DNA of 64,000 bases from Lachnospiraceae bacterium. GTDB taxonomy: Bacteria > Bacillota > Clostridia > Lachnospirales > Lachnospiraceae. Positions 49,086 to 59,148 of this stretch are shown piece after piece (position 1 is the stretch's first letter; every line of letters begins with the position of its first letter). The stretch covers positions 229,341-293,340 of the forward strand of contig SVEG01000001.1 of NCBI GenBank assembly GCA_015057505.1, given 5' to 3'. The position numbers and the translations under genes were made by a program. The notes under the pieces are model-generated. The model did not search any database. It worked only from the letters and a program-made list of their open reading frames with translations, and was not told the DNA's origin.

Positions 49086-50828
49086 ATGAAAAAAGGGAAG
49101 AGTTATGGTGTTATACTTACAATGATTGCAGTTTTTGTACTGCTTATGTATGCGTGGTGGCAGGGTGAACAGAAGGGAAAACAAGAGGAAAAGCAATCTA
49201 CAAATGAAACCGTTCAGAGTATTATTTATGAAAATGCATGGATAGTCAATATGGAGAATAGAGAAATGCTTTTGTATAAGGATGATAAACTTTATACTTT
49301 CAGTGTCAACAGTGATAAGATGTTAAAGGAGGTTCTGGCTGATGTTACCATTGAGAATGAAGAAGTAAAAAACATCAGACTCAAAACCGATGTGATAAGT
49401 GGCAAGGTGCTGGCAGTAAATGACGACAATGTGGAAATTGAAGGATATGGTAAGGTTGCTTTGGATGAAAATGTGGCAATAATAAAAAATTACGGCGAGC
49501 TTGAAAGTGCTCAAGTAAGGGATGTTCTTGTAGGTTATGCGTTTATGGAATTTATTGTCGGTGAAGGAAAGATATGCGGTATTGTTATGGACTCCGAGCC
49601 AAGTCTTGAAAATATAAGAGTCATTATTATGACAAGTAATTATGAAGAAATGTATCACGACAAAATACGAGTAAGTTCGGATGGAGCGTTCACCGTGACT
49701 GGTGATGGAGAGATTAAGCTGTATAAGGCAGGAGAAGAAGCTGTTATTGACAAAAATGCTCTCGAGAAAGAGGATAGGATTTATATTACAGCGGAGAATG
49801 ACAACAGTATGTTAATTCTGAATTCTGTAAGAAGAAATTGCGGAACACCGTCTTATCACGGAACATTTGAAATTATAAATGATGAGAACGGACTTATTAT
49901 TATAAATGAGCTTTCATTGGAAGAGTATTTGTATTCAGTGCTTCCGAGCGAAATGCCTACAAGTTATGGTCTGGAAGCTTTAAAAGCACAGGCAGTTTGT
50001 GCGAGGAGTTATGCTTATAAACAGATTCAGAACAACAGTCTCAGTAAGTATGGGGCACACGTTGATGATAGTTCGCAGTATCAGGTTTATAACAACATAG
50101 CTGAGACTAAATTGACAATTGAGGCTGTCAATCAAACTAAGGGGCAGATTCTTACGTATGAAGGAGAGGTTGTGGAGGCATTTTATTTTTCTACTTCTTG
50201 TGGTCATACGACCGATACGGACATATGGGGAGGGCACCGTGTTTCATATGTCAAAGGTAAGCTTCTTGATGGTAGCAATGCCAAACTGCTTCTTGATACA
50301 GAGGAAAAATTTGCGGCTTTTATAAAAAATCGTGATTTTGAGAGTTATGATAGGGAATTTGCGTGGTATCGTTGGGAGACGGAATTTACACTTGACGATT
50401 TAACGGAGTTTGCAAAAATGGCAGGTTTTTCAAAAAAAGTAGGGACGGTGGAAAGTATCGAGGTCGCAGAGCGTGGAACGGGCGGTATTGTTAAAAAACT
50501 AAAAATAAACGGGAATGCGGGAAGCGTAATTGTTGAACGGGAATATGCGGTGAGAAAATTCCTTAATCCACAGGGATATGTGATAAAAAGAGCTGATAAT
50601 ACTACGGTTGATAACTTTCCGCTGCTTCCGAGTGCATATTTTACGGCAGAACCTGTATTTGAGGGGACAGAGCTTATGGGATACCATATTTATGGAGGCG
50701 GATTTGGACACGGTGCAGGTATGAGTCAAAACGGTGCTAAGGCAATGACAGATGCGGGGATTTCGTATGATGAAGTACTGAAGTATTTCTTTGAAGATAT
50801 CAGCATTTCAAATTGCTATTCTTATTAA
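49086..50828 (+). CDS. SpoIID/LytB domain-containing protein
   Basis: EYLYSVLPSEMPTSYGLEALKAQAVCARSYAYKQI..., AFYFSTSCGHTTDTDIWGG, HIYGGGFGHGAGMSQNGAKAMTDAG. Confidence 0.93.
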   Translation: MKKGKSYGVILTMIAVFVLLMYAWWQGEQKGKQEEKQSTNETVQSIIYENAWIVNMENREMLLYKDDKLYTFSVNSDKMLKEVLADVTIENEEVKNIRLKTDVISGKVLAVNDDNVEIEGYGKVALDENVAIIKNYGELESAQVRDVLVGYAFMEFIVGEGKICGIVMDSEPSLENIRVIIMTSNYEEMYHDKIRVSSDGAFTVTGDGEIKLYKAGEEAVIDKNALEKEDRIYITAENDNSMLILNSVRRNCGTPSYHGTFEIINDENGLIIINELSLEEYLYSVLPSEMPTSYGLEALKAQAVCARSYAYKQIQNNSLSKYGAHVDDSSQYQVYNNIAETKLTIEAVNQTKGQILTYEGEVVEAFYFSTSCGHTTDTDIWGGHRVSYVKGKLLDGSNAKLLLDTEEKFAAFIKNRDFESYDREFAWYRWETEFTLDDLTEFAKMAGFSKKVGTVESIEVAERGTGGIVKKLKINGNAGSVIVEREYAVRKFLNPQGYVIKRADNTTVDNFPLLPSAYFTAEPVFEGTELMGYHIYGGGFGHGAGMSQNGAKAMTDAGISYDEVLKYFFEDISISNCYSY

Positions 50829-51639
50829 GCGGTTTTGCATGAAACAGACGGTAATTAAATTCTGCACCGAGAAACAAAATGTACATGCAGAAATAAAGCC
50901 ACAAAACGAAAACAATTATTATGGAAAGTTTTCCGTATATCCGCGCGATATTGCTAAAATGTGTTGTGTACAAGAAAAATAAGAATGAAAATAACAACCA
51001 TCCACCGGCAGAAAGTAGTGCTCCGGGTATTTGTCTGCGAAACGGAAGAGTGCAATTTGGAACAGCTCTGTACAGAAGGGTAAAAAAAGAAAATAAAATA
51101 ACAAAGGATATTAGAACACGGCTATAATTTAGTGAGTGAAAAATAAATTTGAGTAGTGGAATGGTAGTTATTTGACTAAACTCGCGACTAAAAACCAGAA
51201 ACATCAAAAGCAGCAGAAGAAAGAAAATAAGCCCTATTGTATAAAATGAGGATATTATTCTGACTGTGATGAAGTTTCTGGTTTCTTTTGTTCTGTTTAC
51301 AGAGTTCAGACCATGACGTATTGCCACAAACCCGCGTCCGGATGACCAGAATATTGTAAGAATGCTTGTGGAAATTAAATATACGGAGGCAGAGGTATCG
51401 GATATTTCATATATGATGGACGAAACAGTGGGAATTATGTTTTCGGGAATAAAAATATCAAGGTTACCAATCAGGTCATGTGCAGATATAGGTAAAAAAT
51501 TTAGAAGTCCCAGCAATAAAATAAGAAACGGAAAGGTTGATAAAATAATAAAAAGTGTAGCCTGTGCAGCAAATGCAGAAATATGAAGTTCATTTATTTC
51601 TTTAACTAGTTTTATTATTCTTTTTAAGATACCAATCAT
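50800..51639 (-). CDS. YihY/virulence factor BrkB family membrane protein
   Basis: AAQATLFIILSTFPFLILLLGLL..., ILTIFWSSGRGFVAIRHGLNSV, PGALLSAGGWLLFSFLF. Start ATG 51639 preceded by ggaggt. Confidence 0.9.
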   Translation of the reverse strand: MIGILKRIIKLVKEINELHISAFAAQATLFIILSTFPFLILLLGLLNFLPISAHDLIGNLDIFIPENIIPTVSSIIYEISDTSASVYLISTSILTIFWSSGRGFVAIRHGLNSVNRTKETRNFITVRIISSFYTIGLIFFLLLLLMFLVFSREFSQITTIPLLKFIFHSLNYSRVLISFVILFSFFTLLYRAVPNCTLPFRRQIPGALLSAGGWLLFSFLFFLYTTHFSNIARIYGKLSIIIVFVLWLYFCMYILFLGAEFNYRLFHAKPLNKNSNLKC

Positions 51640-51822
51640 ATGCGGAAGACCTCCGAAAAACATTTTATATAATATTATTGGCAAAAGTCCAAGATATAGT
51701 CATTCGATATAGGAAAATAAGCCTATATTGTGTTGGGTGCGTTGACAATAGACGACATAATTTTTATAATAATAGAGGATAATTATATCTGTTTGAAGAT
51801 AAAGATATAGGAGGAACATAGT

Positions 51823-53931
51823 TTGAAGAAACAAAAAAAACTTGTAATGTTCCTAAATAAGTTAGTGGTGGTATTGTTTGTTGCATGTGCGGTGTTGTTC
51901 ATTTGCTTTTCTGATATGGGAAATGCCGCAGGGCGCAAGGGTACTGTGTCAGGATGTCCGGGACTTGGTGTGTTTAAAAATCCGAGTAAGGCTTTTGAAA
52001 GCGTAACTACAGTAAACGGTGAGTCAATTTTTTTGCCGAGCGGATACGAAGTTATGGTAATAAGTGAGACATTTGCTGATGAGATAAACTGGTACTACAT
52101 TTCTTTTAAATATGACAACGGTCAGACATATGAGGGTTATGCAAGGGCACAATATATTGTCCTTGATAAGGATAACACACAGTCTTCAATGACTGATGAT
52201 GAATTTGAGCAATATTTGGTTGCTGAGGGATTTCCTGAGGCATATAGGAATTATCTTATGAAATTACACGCAGAACATCCAATGTGGATTTTTGAAGCAC
52301 AGATAACTAATCTTGATTGGGAAGCTTCTGTAAAAGCAGAAAGTGTTGTTGGTAAGAACCTGATTCCAAACAGTTCACCTTCATCATGGAAGTCCATGGA
52401 GAAGGGCGCTTATGACTATTCAACCAACAGCTGGGTGGTGTTTGACGGAAAAACATGGGTGGCGGCTTCAAAGGAGCTTATCGCATATTATATGGATCCG
52501 CGTAATTTCCTGAATGACGTTAACATTTTTCAATTTGAGGTGTTGTCATATAATTCATCATACCACACAAGCGACGGTATAGAGGCGATTCTTGATGGCA
52601 GTTTCATGGAAGGCTCATATGTTGATACTGACGGTTGGAGTGCTACATACACAGAAGCATTTATATATGCGGCTGAACAGTCGGGAGTCAGTCCGTATCA
52701 TCTTGCTTCAAGAGCGTTACAGGAACTTGGATATGACGGTAGTAGTAGTGTTTCAGGAACTGTAGAAGGCTATGAAGGCATATTTAATTTTTATAATATA
52801 GGTGCTACAAGTTCCAGTAATCCGATTTTAAAGGGACTTGAGTTTGCATCACAGATTAACGAAGATTACTTTATGCCATGGAATACAAAGTGGAAGTCGA
52901 TTGCAGGCGGGGCACTTTATCTCGGAAGAAGATATATTAATGTCGGACAGGATACACTTTATTTACAGAAGTTTAATGTGCAGGGAAGTAATCCATATAA
53001 TCATCAGTACATGACAAATGTTCAGGCACCGAGTGCTGAAGCCGGCAAGCTTGCGGAAGCATATGAAACCAGTCTTGAGAGGGCGATTGTATTTAAGATT
53101 CCGGTATATCTTAATATGCCGACGGAGAATGCACCGCTGCCTACGGGAACGGGAGCCGCTAATGCAAGTCTTGTGAATCTTGAAATAGAAGGATATGTTC
53201 TTACACCGACATTCCATAAGGATACATTGGAATATGATTTGGTATTGGATGAATATGTTTCATCAATTAAGATAAAGGCAAGTGTGGCAGATCCGGTTGC
53301 AACTGTTACGGGCGCAGGAGATGTGAAGCTTGTTGAAGGTAAGAATAAGATAAATGTTACGGTGTCGACACAGAATGGTAATTCACGTGTGTATACGATA
53401 AATGTTGCAGTGCCATACAGTAAATCAACTATTGTCGGTGACGGTTACGCCGTTATGACAGGTGATAAGATTTTACAGGGCTTTACGCTTGCGGACGGAC
53501 AGGCTTCGACATATATATATGGTTTTGAAGTAGGGATGACGGTCAAAGAAGTTTTAGCAACATTCACACCGATTGATTGTACTGTAAAGATTGTTAAGGC
53601 GGACAGGACAGATAATGACGGTGTTCTCGCAACGGGTAATATCCTGCAGATAATAAGTTCTGATGGGAATACAATATTAAAAGAATTGCCCGTAGTTATT
53701 TTTGGAGATGTAAACGGTGACGGATTGATTGACGGTAAGGATATGCTGTATGTGTGCAGACATGTATTGCAGGTGAATATTTTACCGGGTGTTTATGCGG
53801 AAGCAGCAGATGTACGTTGGGATACCACCGTTTATGATGAACATGGAACCAAGTCAACAGATATAACGGGCGTGGACATGCTGTATATACAGCGTCATTT
53901 ATTGGATATAGCTTATATAAGTCAACGATAA
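51823..53931 (+). CDS. Secreted glucosaminidase-domain protein with SH3-like, cadherin-like beta-sandwich and C-terminal dockerin-like module
   Basis: Signal TM; AFIYAAEQSGVSPYHLASRALQELG..., GIFNFYNIGA; LVNLEIEGYVLTPTFHKDTLEYDLVL; FGDVNGDGLIDGKDMLYVCRHVL and a second TDITGVDMLYIQRHLL half. TTG start. Confidence 0.87.
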   Translation: MKKQKKLVMFLNKLVVVLFVACAVLFICFSDMGNAAGRKGTVSGCPGLGVFKNPSKAFESVTTVNGESIFLPSGYEVMVISETFADEINWYYISFKYDNGQTYEGYARAQYIVLDKDNTQSSMTDDEFEQYLVAEGFPEAYRNYLMKLHAEHPMWIFEAQITNLDWEASVKAESVVGKNLIPNSSPSSWKSMEKGAYDYSTNSWVVFDGKTWVAASKELIAYYMDPRNFLNDVNIFQFEVLSYNSSYHTSDGIEAILDGSFMEGSYVDTDGWSATYTEAFIYAAEQSGVSPYHLASRALQELGYDGSSSVSGTVEGYEGIFNFYNIGATSSSNPILKGLEFASQINEDYFMPWNTKWKSIAGGALYLGRRYINVGQDTLYLQKFNVQGSNPYNHQYMTNVQAPSAEAGKLAEAYETSLERAIVFKIPVYLNMPTENAPLPTGTGAANASLVNLEIEGYVLTPTFHKDTLEYDLVLDEYVSSIKIKASVADPVATVTGAGDVKLVEGKNKINVTVSTQNGNSRVYTINVAVPYSKSTIVGDGYAVMTGDKILQGFTLADGQASTYIYGFEVGMTVKEVLATFTPIDCTVKIVKADRTDNDGVLATGNILQIISSDGNTILKELPVVIFGDVNGDGLIDGKDMLYVCRHVLQVNILPGVYAEAADVRWDTTVYDEHGTKSTDITGVDMLYIQRHLLDIAYISQR

Positions 53932-53950
53932 AGAGAGGAAAGGGATTATT

Positions 53951-55582
53951 ATGAGAACAAAACTTAAGGGATTGTTAACCGGAATGATGGTGTTTGTAAT
54001 GATGCTTGCCGGAGCATTGGTTGTACAGGCTGCAAGCGGCTCTGTAACATTCGGCTCAAATTCATATACAAAGACTGAGGGAGAGGAATTTAATGTAGGT
54101 GTTTATGTTAAGGGTGATGTAAATATTGCTACATACAAATTCTACATTAATTATGATGCCGATAAAATAGAATACGTTTCAGGTGCCGATTCGGGCGGAA
54201 GCGGAAGATTGTCATTTGCAGGTACGATGAGTACTGACAGCGGAAAGTACAAGAAAATATGGCTTACATTTAAGGCAAAGGCGGCCGGTGAGTTTACCAT
54301 GTCTGTGACAGATGTTTACCTTGGACCGCTTGATGTTGCAAACGGTGACAGCCTTCCCGTAAGTAAAGCAGGAAGTGCCCCGATAACAATTAAAGCTGCG
54401 GGAAGTGCTTCCGGCGTTTGTGATCTTAAGTCTATTTCAATTGCAGAGACAGGTTTTTACGGTTTTTCGGCGGATAAGACGCAGTATGATATTACAGTTG
54501 AGAACAAATATGAGAAGCTTACGGTTACGGCAAAAGCGGCTGACAGTAATGCAACAGTTGAGATTTCCGATACAACATTGAAGGTCGGAACCAATTATAT
54601 AAAGATTAAAGTTACGGCACAGAGCGGTGACAGCAAGACATATACAGTCATTGTAAGAAGAAAGGCCGGCACTTCAGGAGAGACAACAACTCCTACTGAG
54701 CCCACAACACCGGTGACTCCGCCTGATATTCCCGGAGCAGATGACCTTAAGAGTTACTATTCATATAATGACAAGGCATTGTATTTTATAAAGAGCCTTG
54801 ATGGTGTTACGGTACCTGAAGGATTTTCTAAGGTAAATGTTACTGTGGAAGGAGAAGAGTACGAAGTACTTACCAACAGTAGCGGGACAATAGTTCTTTA
54901 TTATCTTGTTGATTCGGCAGGTCAGAACGGTAGTTTTTATGTATATTCAAATGCAAAAGATGCGGTATATCCGTATGTAGTTCTTAATAATTCGGATAAT
55001 GCATATATGGTTGATGAGGTTGCAAATCCACAGATTCCGGAAGGTTACCAGAAGGTTAATATGGTAATAAAGGGTGTAGGGGGTGCAGAAGAAGAGGTTT
55101 CTGTAATTGCGTGGTATCATGAGGATGCACCGAACTTCTACTTGCTGTATGCTTCATGTAACGGCGGAGAACCGGCATTATACCAGTATGATGTGAGTGA
55201 AAATACAATACAGAGATTTAACGGAATTAAAGGTTCAACACAGATTGTGGAAGGAACAGACGATTCTGAAAAAGTAAAGGATCTTGAGAAAAAGGTTGAA
55301 AAACTTGAGAAGGAAAAGAAGTCTGAAGCAAAAACCTGGATGCTTGTAGTAATTGTACTGGCAGTATTGTGCATTATCCTTGTAGTAATTGTGGTTGCGC
55401 TTTTCTATAAGATGAGAGACCAAATGGAATACGAGTCATACGATGAGGAAGATGACAATAACGGTTATGCAGATGAGGATAACATGACGGTTTCTGCACC
55501 GAGAGCAGAGAAGAAAAATACAAAGTCGGATTATGATGATGACGATGATTTTACATTCTTTGACATGGATGATGACAGATAA
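53951..55582 (+). CDS. Cohesin-domain protein with cadherin-like domain, C-terminal TM and acidic tail
   Basis: ASGSVTFGSNSYTKTEGEEFNVGVYVKGDVNIATYKFYINYDADKIEYVSG... cohesin fold signature; C-terminal WMLVVIVLAVLCIILVVIVVALFY TM. Confidence 0.85.
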   Translation: MRTKLKGLLTGMMVFVMMLAGALVVQAASGSVTFGSNSYTKTEGEEFNVGVYVKGDVNIATYKFYINYDADKIEYVSGADSGGSGRLSFAGTMSTDSGKYKKIWLTFKAKAAGEFTMSVTDVYLGPLDVANGDSLPVSKAGSAPITIKAAGSASGVCDLKSISIAETGFYGFSADKTQYDITVENKYEKLTVTAKAADSNATVEISDTTLKVGTNYIKIKVTAQSGDSKTYTVIVRRKAGTSGETTTPTEPTTPVTPPDIPGADDLKSYYSYNDKALYFIKSLDGVTVPEGFSKVNVTVEGEEYEVLTNSSGTIVLYYLVDSAGQNGSFYVYSNAKDAVYPYVVLNNSDNAYMVDEVANPQIPEGYQKVNMVIKGVGGAEEEVSVIAWYHEDAPNFYLLYASCNGGEPALYQYDVSENTIQRFNGIKGSTQIVEGTDDSEKVKDLEKKVEKLEKEKKSEAKTWMLVVIVLAVLCIILVVIVVALFYKMRDQMEYESYDEEDDNNGYADEDNMTVSAPRAEKKNTKSDYDDDDDFTFFDMDDDR

Positions 55583-55597
55583 GATGTGCTAAAGATA

Positions 55598-55638
55598 AAG
55601 AGCCCGGAGATAATAAGGTTTCCGGACTCTTTTTTTGT
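55598..55638 (+). terminator. Intrinsic terminator after the cohesin gene
   Basis: agagcccggagataataaggtttccggactctttttttg. Confidence 0.8.
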
Positions 55639-55660
55639 ATTGATTTATTGTGCAGGGCCT

Positions 55661-55700
55661 GTTATACTAAATGTATAACTTGTTATATTACTTATATAAC
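55661..55700. promoter_or_regulatory. Tandem palindromic operators GTTATA-N7-TATAAC x2
   Basis: GTTATACTAAATGTATAAC (55661-55679) and GTTATATTACTTATATAAC (55682-55700), 21-bp period, overlapping a possible promoter (TATAAT 55704-55709). Confidence 0.8.
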
Positions 55701-55727
55701 AGATATAATTTGAACGGAGCGATGAAT

Positions 55728-56099
55728 ATGCTGTTTTTTATTGACTTTAATAGTGAAGAAGCTTTATATATGCAGCTTAGGAACCAGGTTATTATGGCAA
55801 TTGCCACCGAGGCTGTGCGTGAGGGGGATGTTTTGCCTTCGGTTAGGCAAGTCGCGGATAATATTGGTATTAATATGCATACTGTGAATAAAGCATATTC
55901 CGTTCTTAAACAAGAGGGGTTTATTAAGCTTGACAGAAGAAGAGGAGCAATAATTGCGCCGGATATTGATAAACTCAGGGCTCTTAGTGAGATGGAGGGC
56001 GAGATGAAAGTTTTGCTTGCCAAGGGTATTTGTAAGAATATAAGCAGGGAAGAAGTACATGAATTAGTGGATAAAATATATCATGAATATATGGGATAG
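55728..56099 (+). CDS. GntR family (YtrA-like) transcriptional regulator
   Basis: SEEALYMQLRNQVIMAIATEAVREGDVLPSVRQVADNIGINMHTVNKAYSVLKQEGFIKLDRRRGAIIA. ATG 55728 has GGAG at 8-nt spacing. Confidence 0.9.
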   Translation: MLFFIDFNSEEALYMQLRNQVIMAIATEAVREGDVLPSVRQVADNIGINMHTVNKAYSVLKQEGFIKLDRRRGAIIAPDIDKLRALSEMEGEMKVLLAKGICKNISREEVHELVDKIYHEYMG

Positions 56100-56127
56100 T
56101 GAATAGTTTTGACAAGGAGGACGATTG

Positions 56128-58575
56128 ATGGAATATAAATTTACAGACCAGGCGGCCAAAGTAATAAGGAATGCGGAAATTGCGGCCGAAGAATTTTTTC
56201 ATAACTATATTGGTACAGAGCATGTTCTTTTGGGTCTCTTACGTGCAGAAGGGAGCCTTGCTTCAGTTGCACTTAATAATAATGGTGTTAATGAGGGTAA
56301 GCTTATCAATCTTATTGCCGAATTGATTGCACCGGTAGCACCTATATCTGTTTTGGAGCCTGAGGGATATACTCCACGCGTTGACAAGATTCTTGAAGAC
56401 AGCAAGAGAGAAGCGACACGTTTTAAGTCTGCGGTTATAGGTACGGAGCACATTCTTATTGCTATAATCAAGAGAAGCGATTGTGCCGCGTCGCGTCTGC
56501 TTAATACTATGGGGATTAATATCCAGAAGCTTTATGTTGAGATTTTGCTTGCGATGGGCGAAGACGGTAATCTGTACAGAGAGGACTTTCATAACGGCAA
56601 ACCTATTAAACACAAACAAAAAGGAACGACACCGACACTTGACCAGTATAGCAGGAATCTTACGGAGCTGGCACGTGACGGTAAGCTTGATCCGGTTATC
56701 GGTAGGGAGGCGGAGATACAGCGGGTTATTCAGATTATAAGCAGAAGAACCAAGAATAATCCGTGCCTTGTCGGAGAGCCGGGCGTAGGTAAGACTGCCA
56801 TAGTAGAAGGAATAGCAGAGAGAATAGTTACAGGTAATGTTCCCGATACAATTAAAAATAAGAGACTTCTTACGCTTGATCTTTCTGCAATGATTGCAGG
56901 GTCCAAGTACAGAGGTGAGTTTGAAGAGAGAATTAAGAAGGTGATTTCGGAAGTCAGGGCAGACGGAGAAGTGCTTTTATTTCTTGATGAGATTCATACT
57001 ATTATCGGTGCCGGAGGTGCAGAAGGTGCAATTGATGCGTCCAATATTTTAAAACCTGCGCTTGCAAGAGGTGAGATTCAGATTATCGGTGCCACTACTT
57101 TTGAAGAGTACAGAAAACATTTTGAGAAGGATGCTGCGTTAGAGAGAAGATTTCAGCCTGTTACGGTTGAAGAACCGTCAGAAGAGGAGGCAATCGATAT
57201 TCTTAAAGGTTTGCGCGGTAATTATGAGGAGCATCATGGCGTAAGTATTTCGGACGAAGCCTTGGAAGCTGCCGTTAAGATGTCAGCAAGATATATTAAT
57301 GACAGACATCTTCCGGATAAAGCGATTGATTTGATTGACGAAGCATCATCTAAGTTAAGACTCGGTATGATAACTACACCCGATGAACTCAAAAGTATTG
57401 AAGCAGAGATTAAGAAGCTTGAGGAAGATAAGGAACAGGCAATTATTGCTTCGGACTATGAGCATGCGAGTGAACTTAAGAGAAAGCAGAAACGCAAGGA
57501 AGACAAAAGAGATAAGCTTATTGCCAAACTCGAGAAGGAGACTGCATCCGATAGGGTGATAGTTGATGAAAATACTATTGCGAGGATAGTTTCGGAGTGG
57601 ACAAAGATTCCGGTTAACAGGTTTGAACAGGACGAAGCAGAGAGACTTAAGAAACTTGAAGATATTCTTCATCAGAGAGTAATAGGGCAGGACGAGGCTG
57701 TTGTTGCAGTATCCAAGGCTATACGAAGAGGAAGAGTCGGACTTAAGGATCCTAAGAAGCCGATAGGATCATTTTTGTTCCTCGGACCAACGGGTGTCGG
57801 AAAGACGGAACTTTGCAAGGCGCTTGCGGAAGCGATGTTCGGAAGCGAGAATTCCATTATACGACTTGATATGTCTGAATATATGGAAAAGCACAGTGTT
57901 TCCAAGCTTATCGGTTCGCCGCCAGGATACGTAGGATTTGAGGAAGGCGGACAGCTTAGTGAGAAAGTGAGACGTAATCCGTATTCTGTGATTCTGTTTG
58001 ATGAGATAGAGAAGGCGCATGCAGATGTTTTTAATATACTTCTTCAGGTATTGGATGACGGACATATTACAGATTCAAGAGGTCGCAAGGTTAATTTTAA
58101 AAATACTGTAATTATCATGACGTCAAATGCGGGTGCTGAAAACATTATTACACCAAAGACACTCGGATTTGCGGCAGAGAATAATGAGAAGCATAATTAC
58201 GAGACGATGAAGACGAGGGTTATGGATGAAGTGAAGAGAATTTTTAAACCGGAATTCATTAATCGTATCGATGAAATTATAGTATTCCATGCACTTAACA
58301 AGGGCCATATGCGAGAAATAGTTTCTATTATGCTTAAGGAAGTTGCTAAGCGTGCAAAGGTTCAGATGGGGATAGAACTTTTATATGATGATACAGTAGC
58401 TGACTTTCTTGTTGACAAAGGATACGATGAAAAATATGGTGCAAGACCTCTTAAGAGAGCCATTCAGACACATCTTGAGGATAAGCTTGCAGAAAGCATT
58501 CTTGACGGAATTGTAAAAAGAGATGGTTGCGTTAAAATTACCTGTGAAGATAAAGGATTAAAAATTTCTGCCTAA
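56128..58575 (+). CDS. clpC: ATP-dependent Clp protease ATP-binding subunit ClpC
   Basis: Two Clp N repeats, GEPGVGKTAIVEGIA, GPTGVGKTELCKALAE, UVR-like middle region. Confidence 0.95.
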   Translation: MEYKFTDQAAKVIRNAEIAAEEFFHNYIGTEHVLLGLLRAEGSLASVALNNNGVNEGKLINLIAELIAPVAPISVLEPEGYTPRVDKILEDSKREATRFKSAVIGTEHILIAIIKRSDCAASRLLNTMGINIQKLYVEILLAMGEDGNLYREDFHNGKPIKHKQKGTTPTLDQYSRNLTELARDGKLDPVIGREAEIQRVIQIISRRTKNNPCLVGEPGVGKTAIVEGIAERIVTGNVPDTIKNKRLLTLDLSAMIAGSKYRGEFEERIKKVISEVRADGEVLLFLDEIHTIIGAGGAEGAIDASNILKPALARGEIQIIGATTFEEYRKHFEKDAALERRFQPVTVEEPSEEEAIDILKGLRGNYEEHHGVSISDEALEAAVKMSARYINDRHLPDKAIDLIDEASSKLRLGMITTPDELKSIEAEIKKLEEDKEQAIIASDYEHASELKRKQKRKEDKRDKLIAKLEKETASDRVIVDENTIARIVSEWTKIPVNRFEQDEAERLKKLEDILHQRVIGQDEAVVAVSKAIRRGRVGLKDPKKPIGSFLFLGPTGVGKTELCKALAEAMFGSENSIIRLDMSEYMEKHSVSKLIGSPPGYVGFEEGGQLSEKVRRNPYSVILFDEIEKAHADVFNILLQVLDDGHITDSRGRKVNFKNTVIIMTSNAGAENIITPKTLGFAAENNEKHNYETMKTRVMDEVKRIFKPEFINRIDEIIVFHALNKGHMREIVSIMLKEVAKRAKVQMGIELLYDDTVADFLVDKGYDEKYGARPLKRAIQTHLEDKLAESILDGIVKRDGCVKITCEDKGLKISA

Positions 58576-58667
58576 AGGATAATAATGTGCTGGAAAAATG
58601 TCGAAGAATGTGGTAAGATAAAGTTAATTAAAGGATAAGTAATTTACATCACTGGGAGGGCAAGAAG

Positions 58668-59084
58668 ATGCCGATAGTTAAAGATTTAATTTGTGCTGAT
58701 ATTAATAAAGGAATCAGCTTTGGTAATTACGAACTTAGTGAGAAGACCAAGGCAGACGGCTTTGAGTTTAACGGAGATATTTATAAAGTTAAGACGTTTA
58801 GCGGTATTACTAAGCTTGAGAAGAATGGAATGTTTGTATATGAATCAGTTCCCGGAACTGCAGTGACAGACCTTAAGGTTACGGACGAAGGAATGACGTT
58901 TAATGTTGAAGGTCTTGAGGCTACACAGATAACCGTTGAACTGGAACCGGGTAAGGATTACAAGGTATACATCAATGATATCCAGACAGGTTTTATGCAG
59001 ACCAATATGAGCGGTAAGCTTGCTATGAGCGTTGAGCTTAGTGCAGGCAATGTTGCAAGCGTTAAAATTGAAAAGGTTGGTTAA
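58668..59084 (+). CDS. Hypothetical protein (between clpC and radA)
   Basis: 138-aa ORF with RBS gggagg. No family recognised with confidence. Confidence 0.75.
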   Translation: MPIVKDLICADINKGISFGNYELSEKTKADGFEFNGDIYKVKTFSGITKLEKNGMFVYESVPGTAVTDLKVTDEGMTFNVEGLEATQITVELEPGKDYKVYINDIQTGFMQTNMSGKLAMSVELSAGNVASVKIEKVG

Positions 59085-59148
59085 TTTTTTCACACAGCTC
59101 CGACAGTAATGCCGGGGCTGAATTTATTTGAGGTAAGAAAGAGGAATT

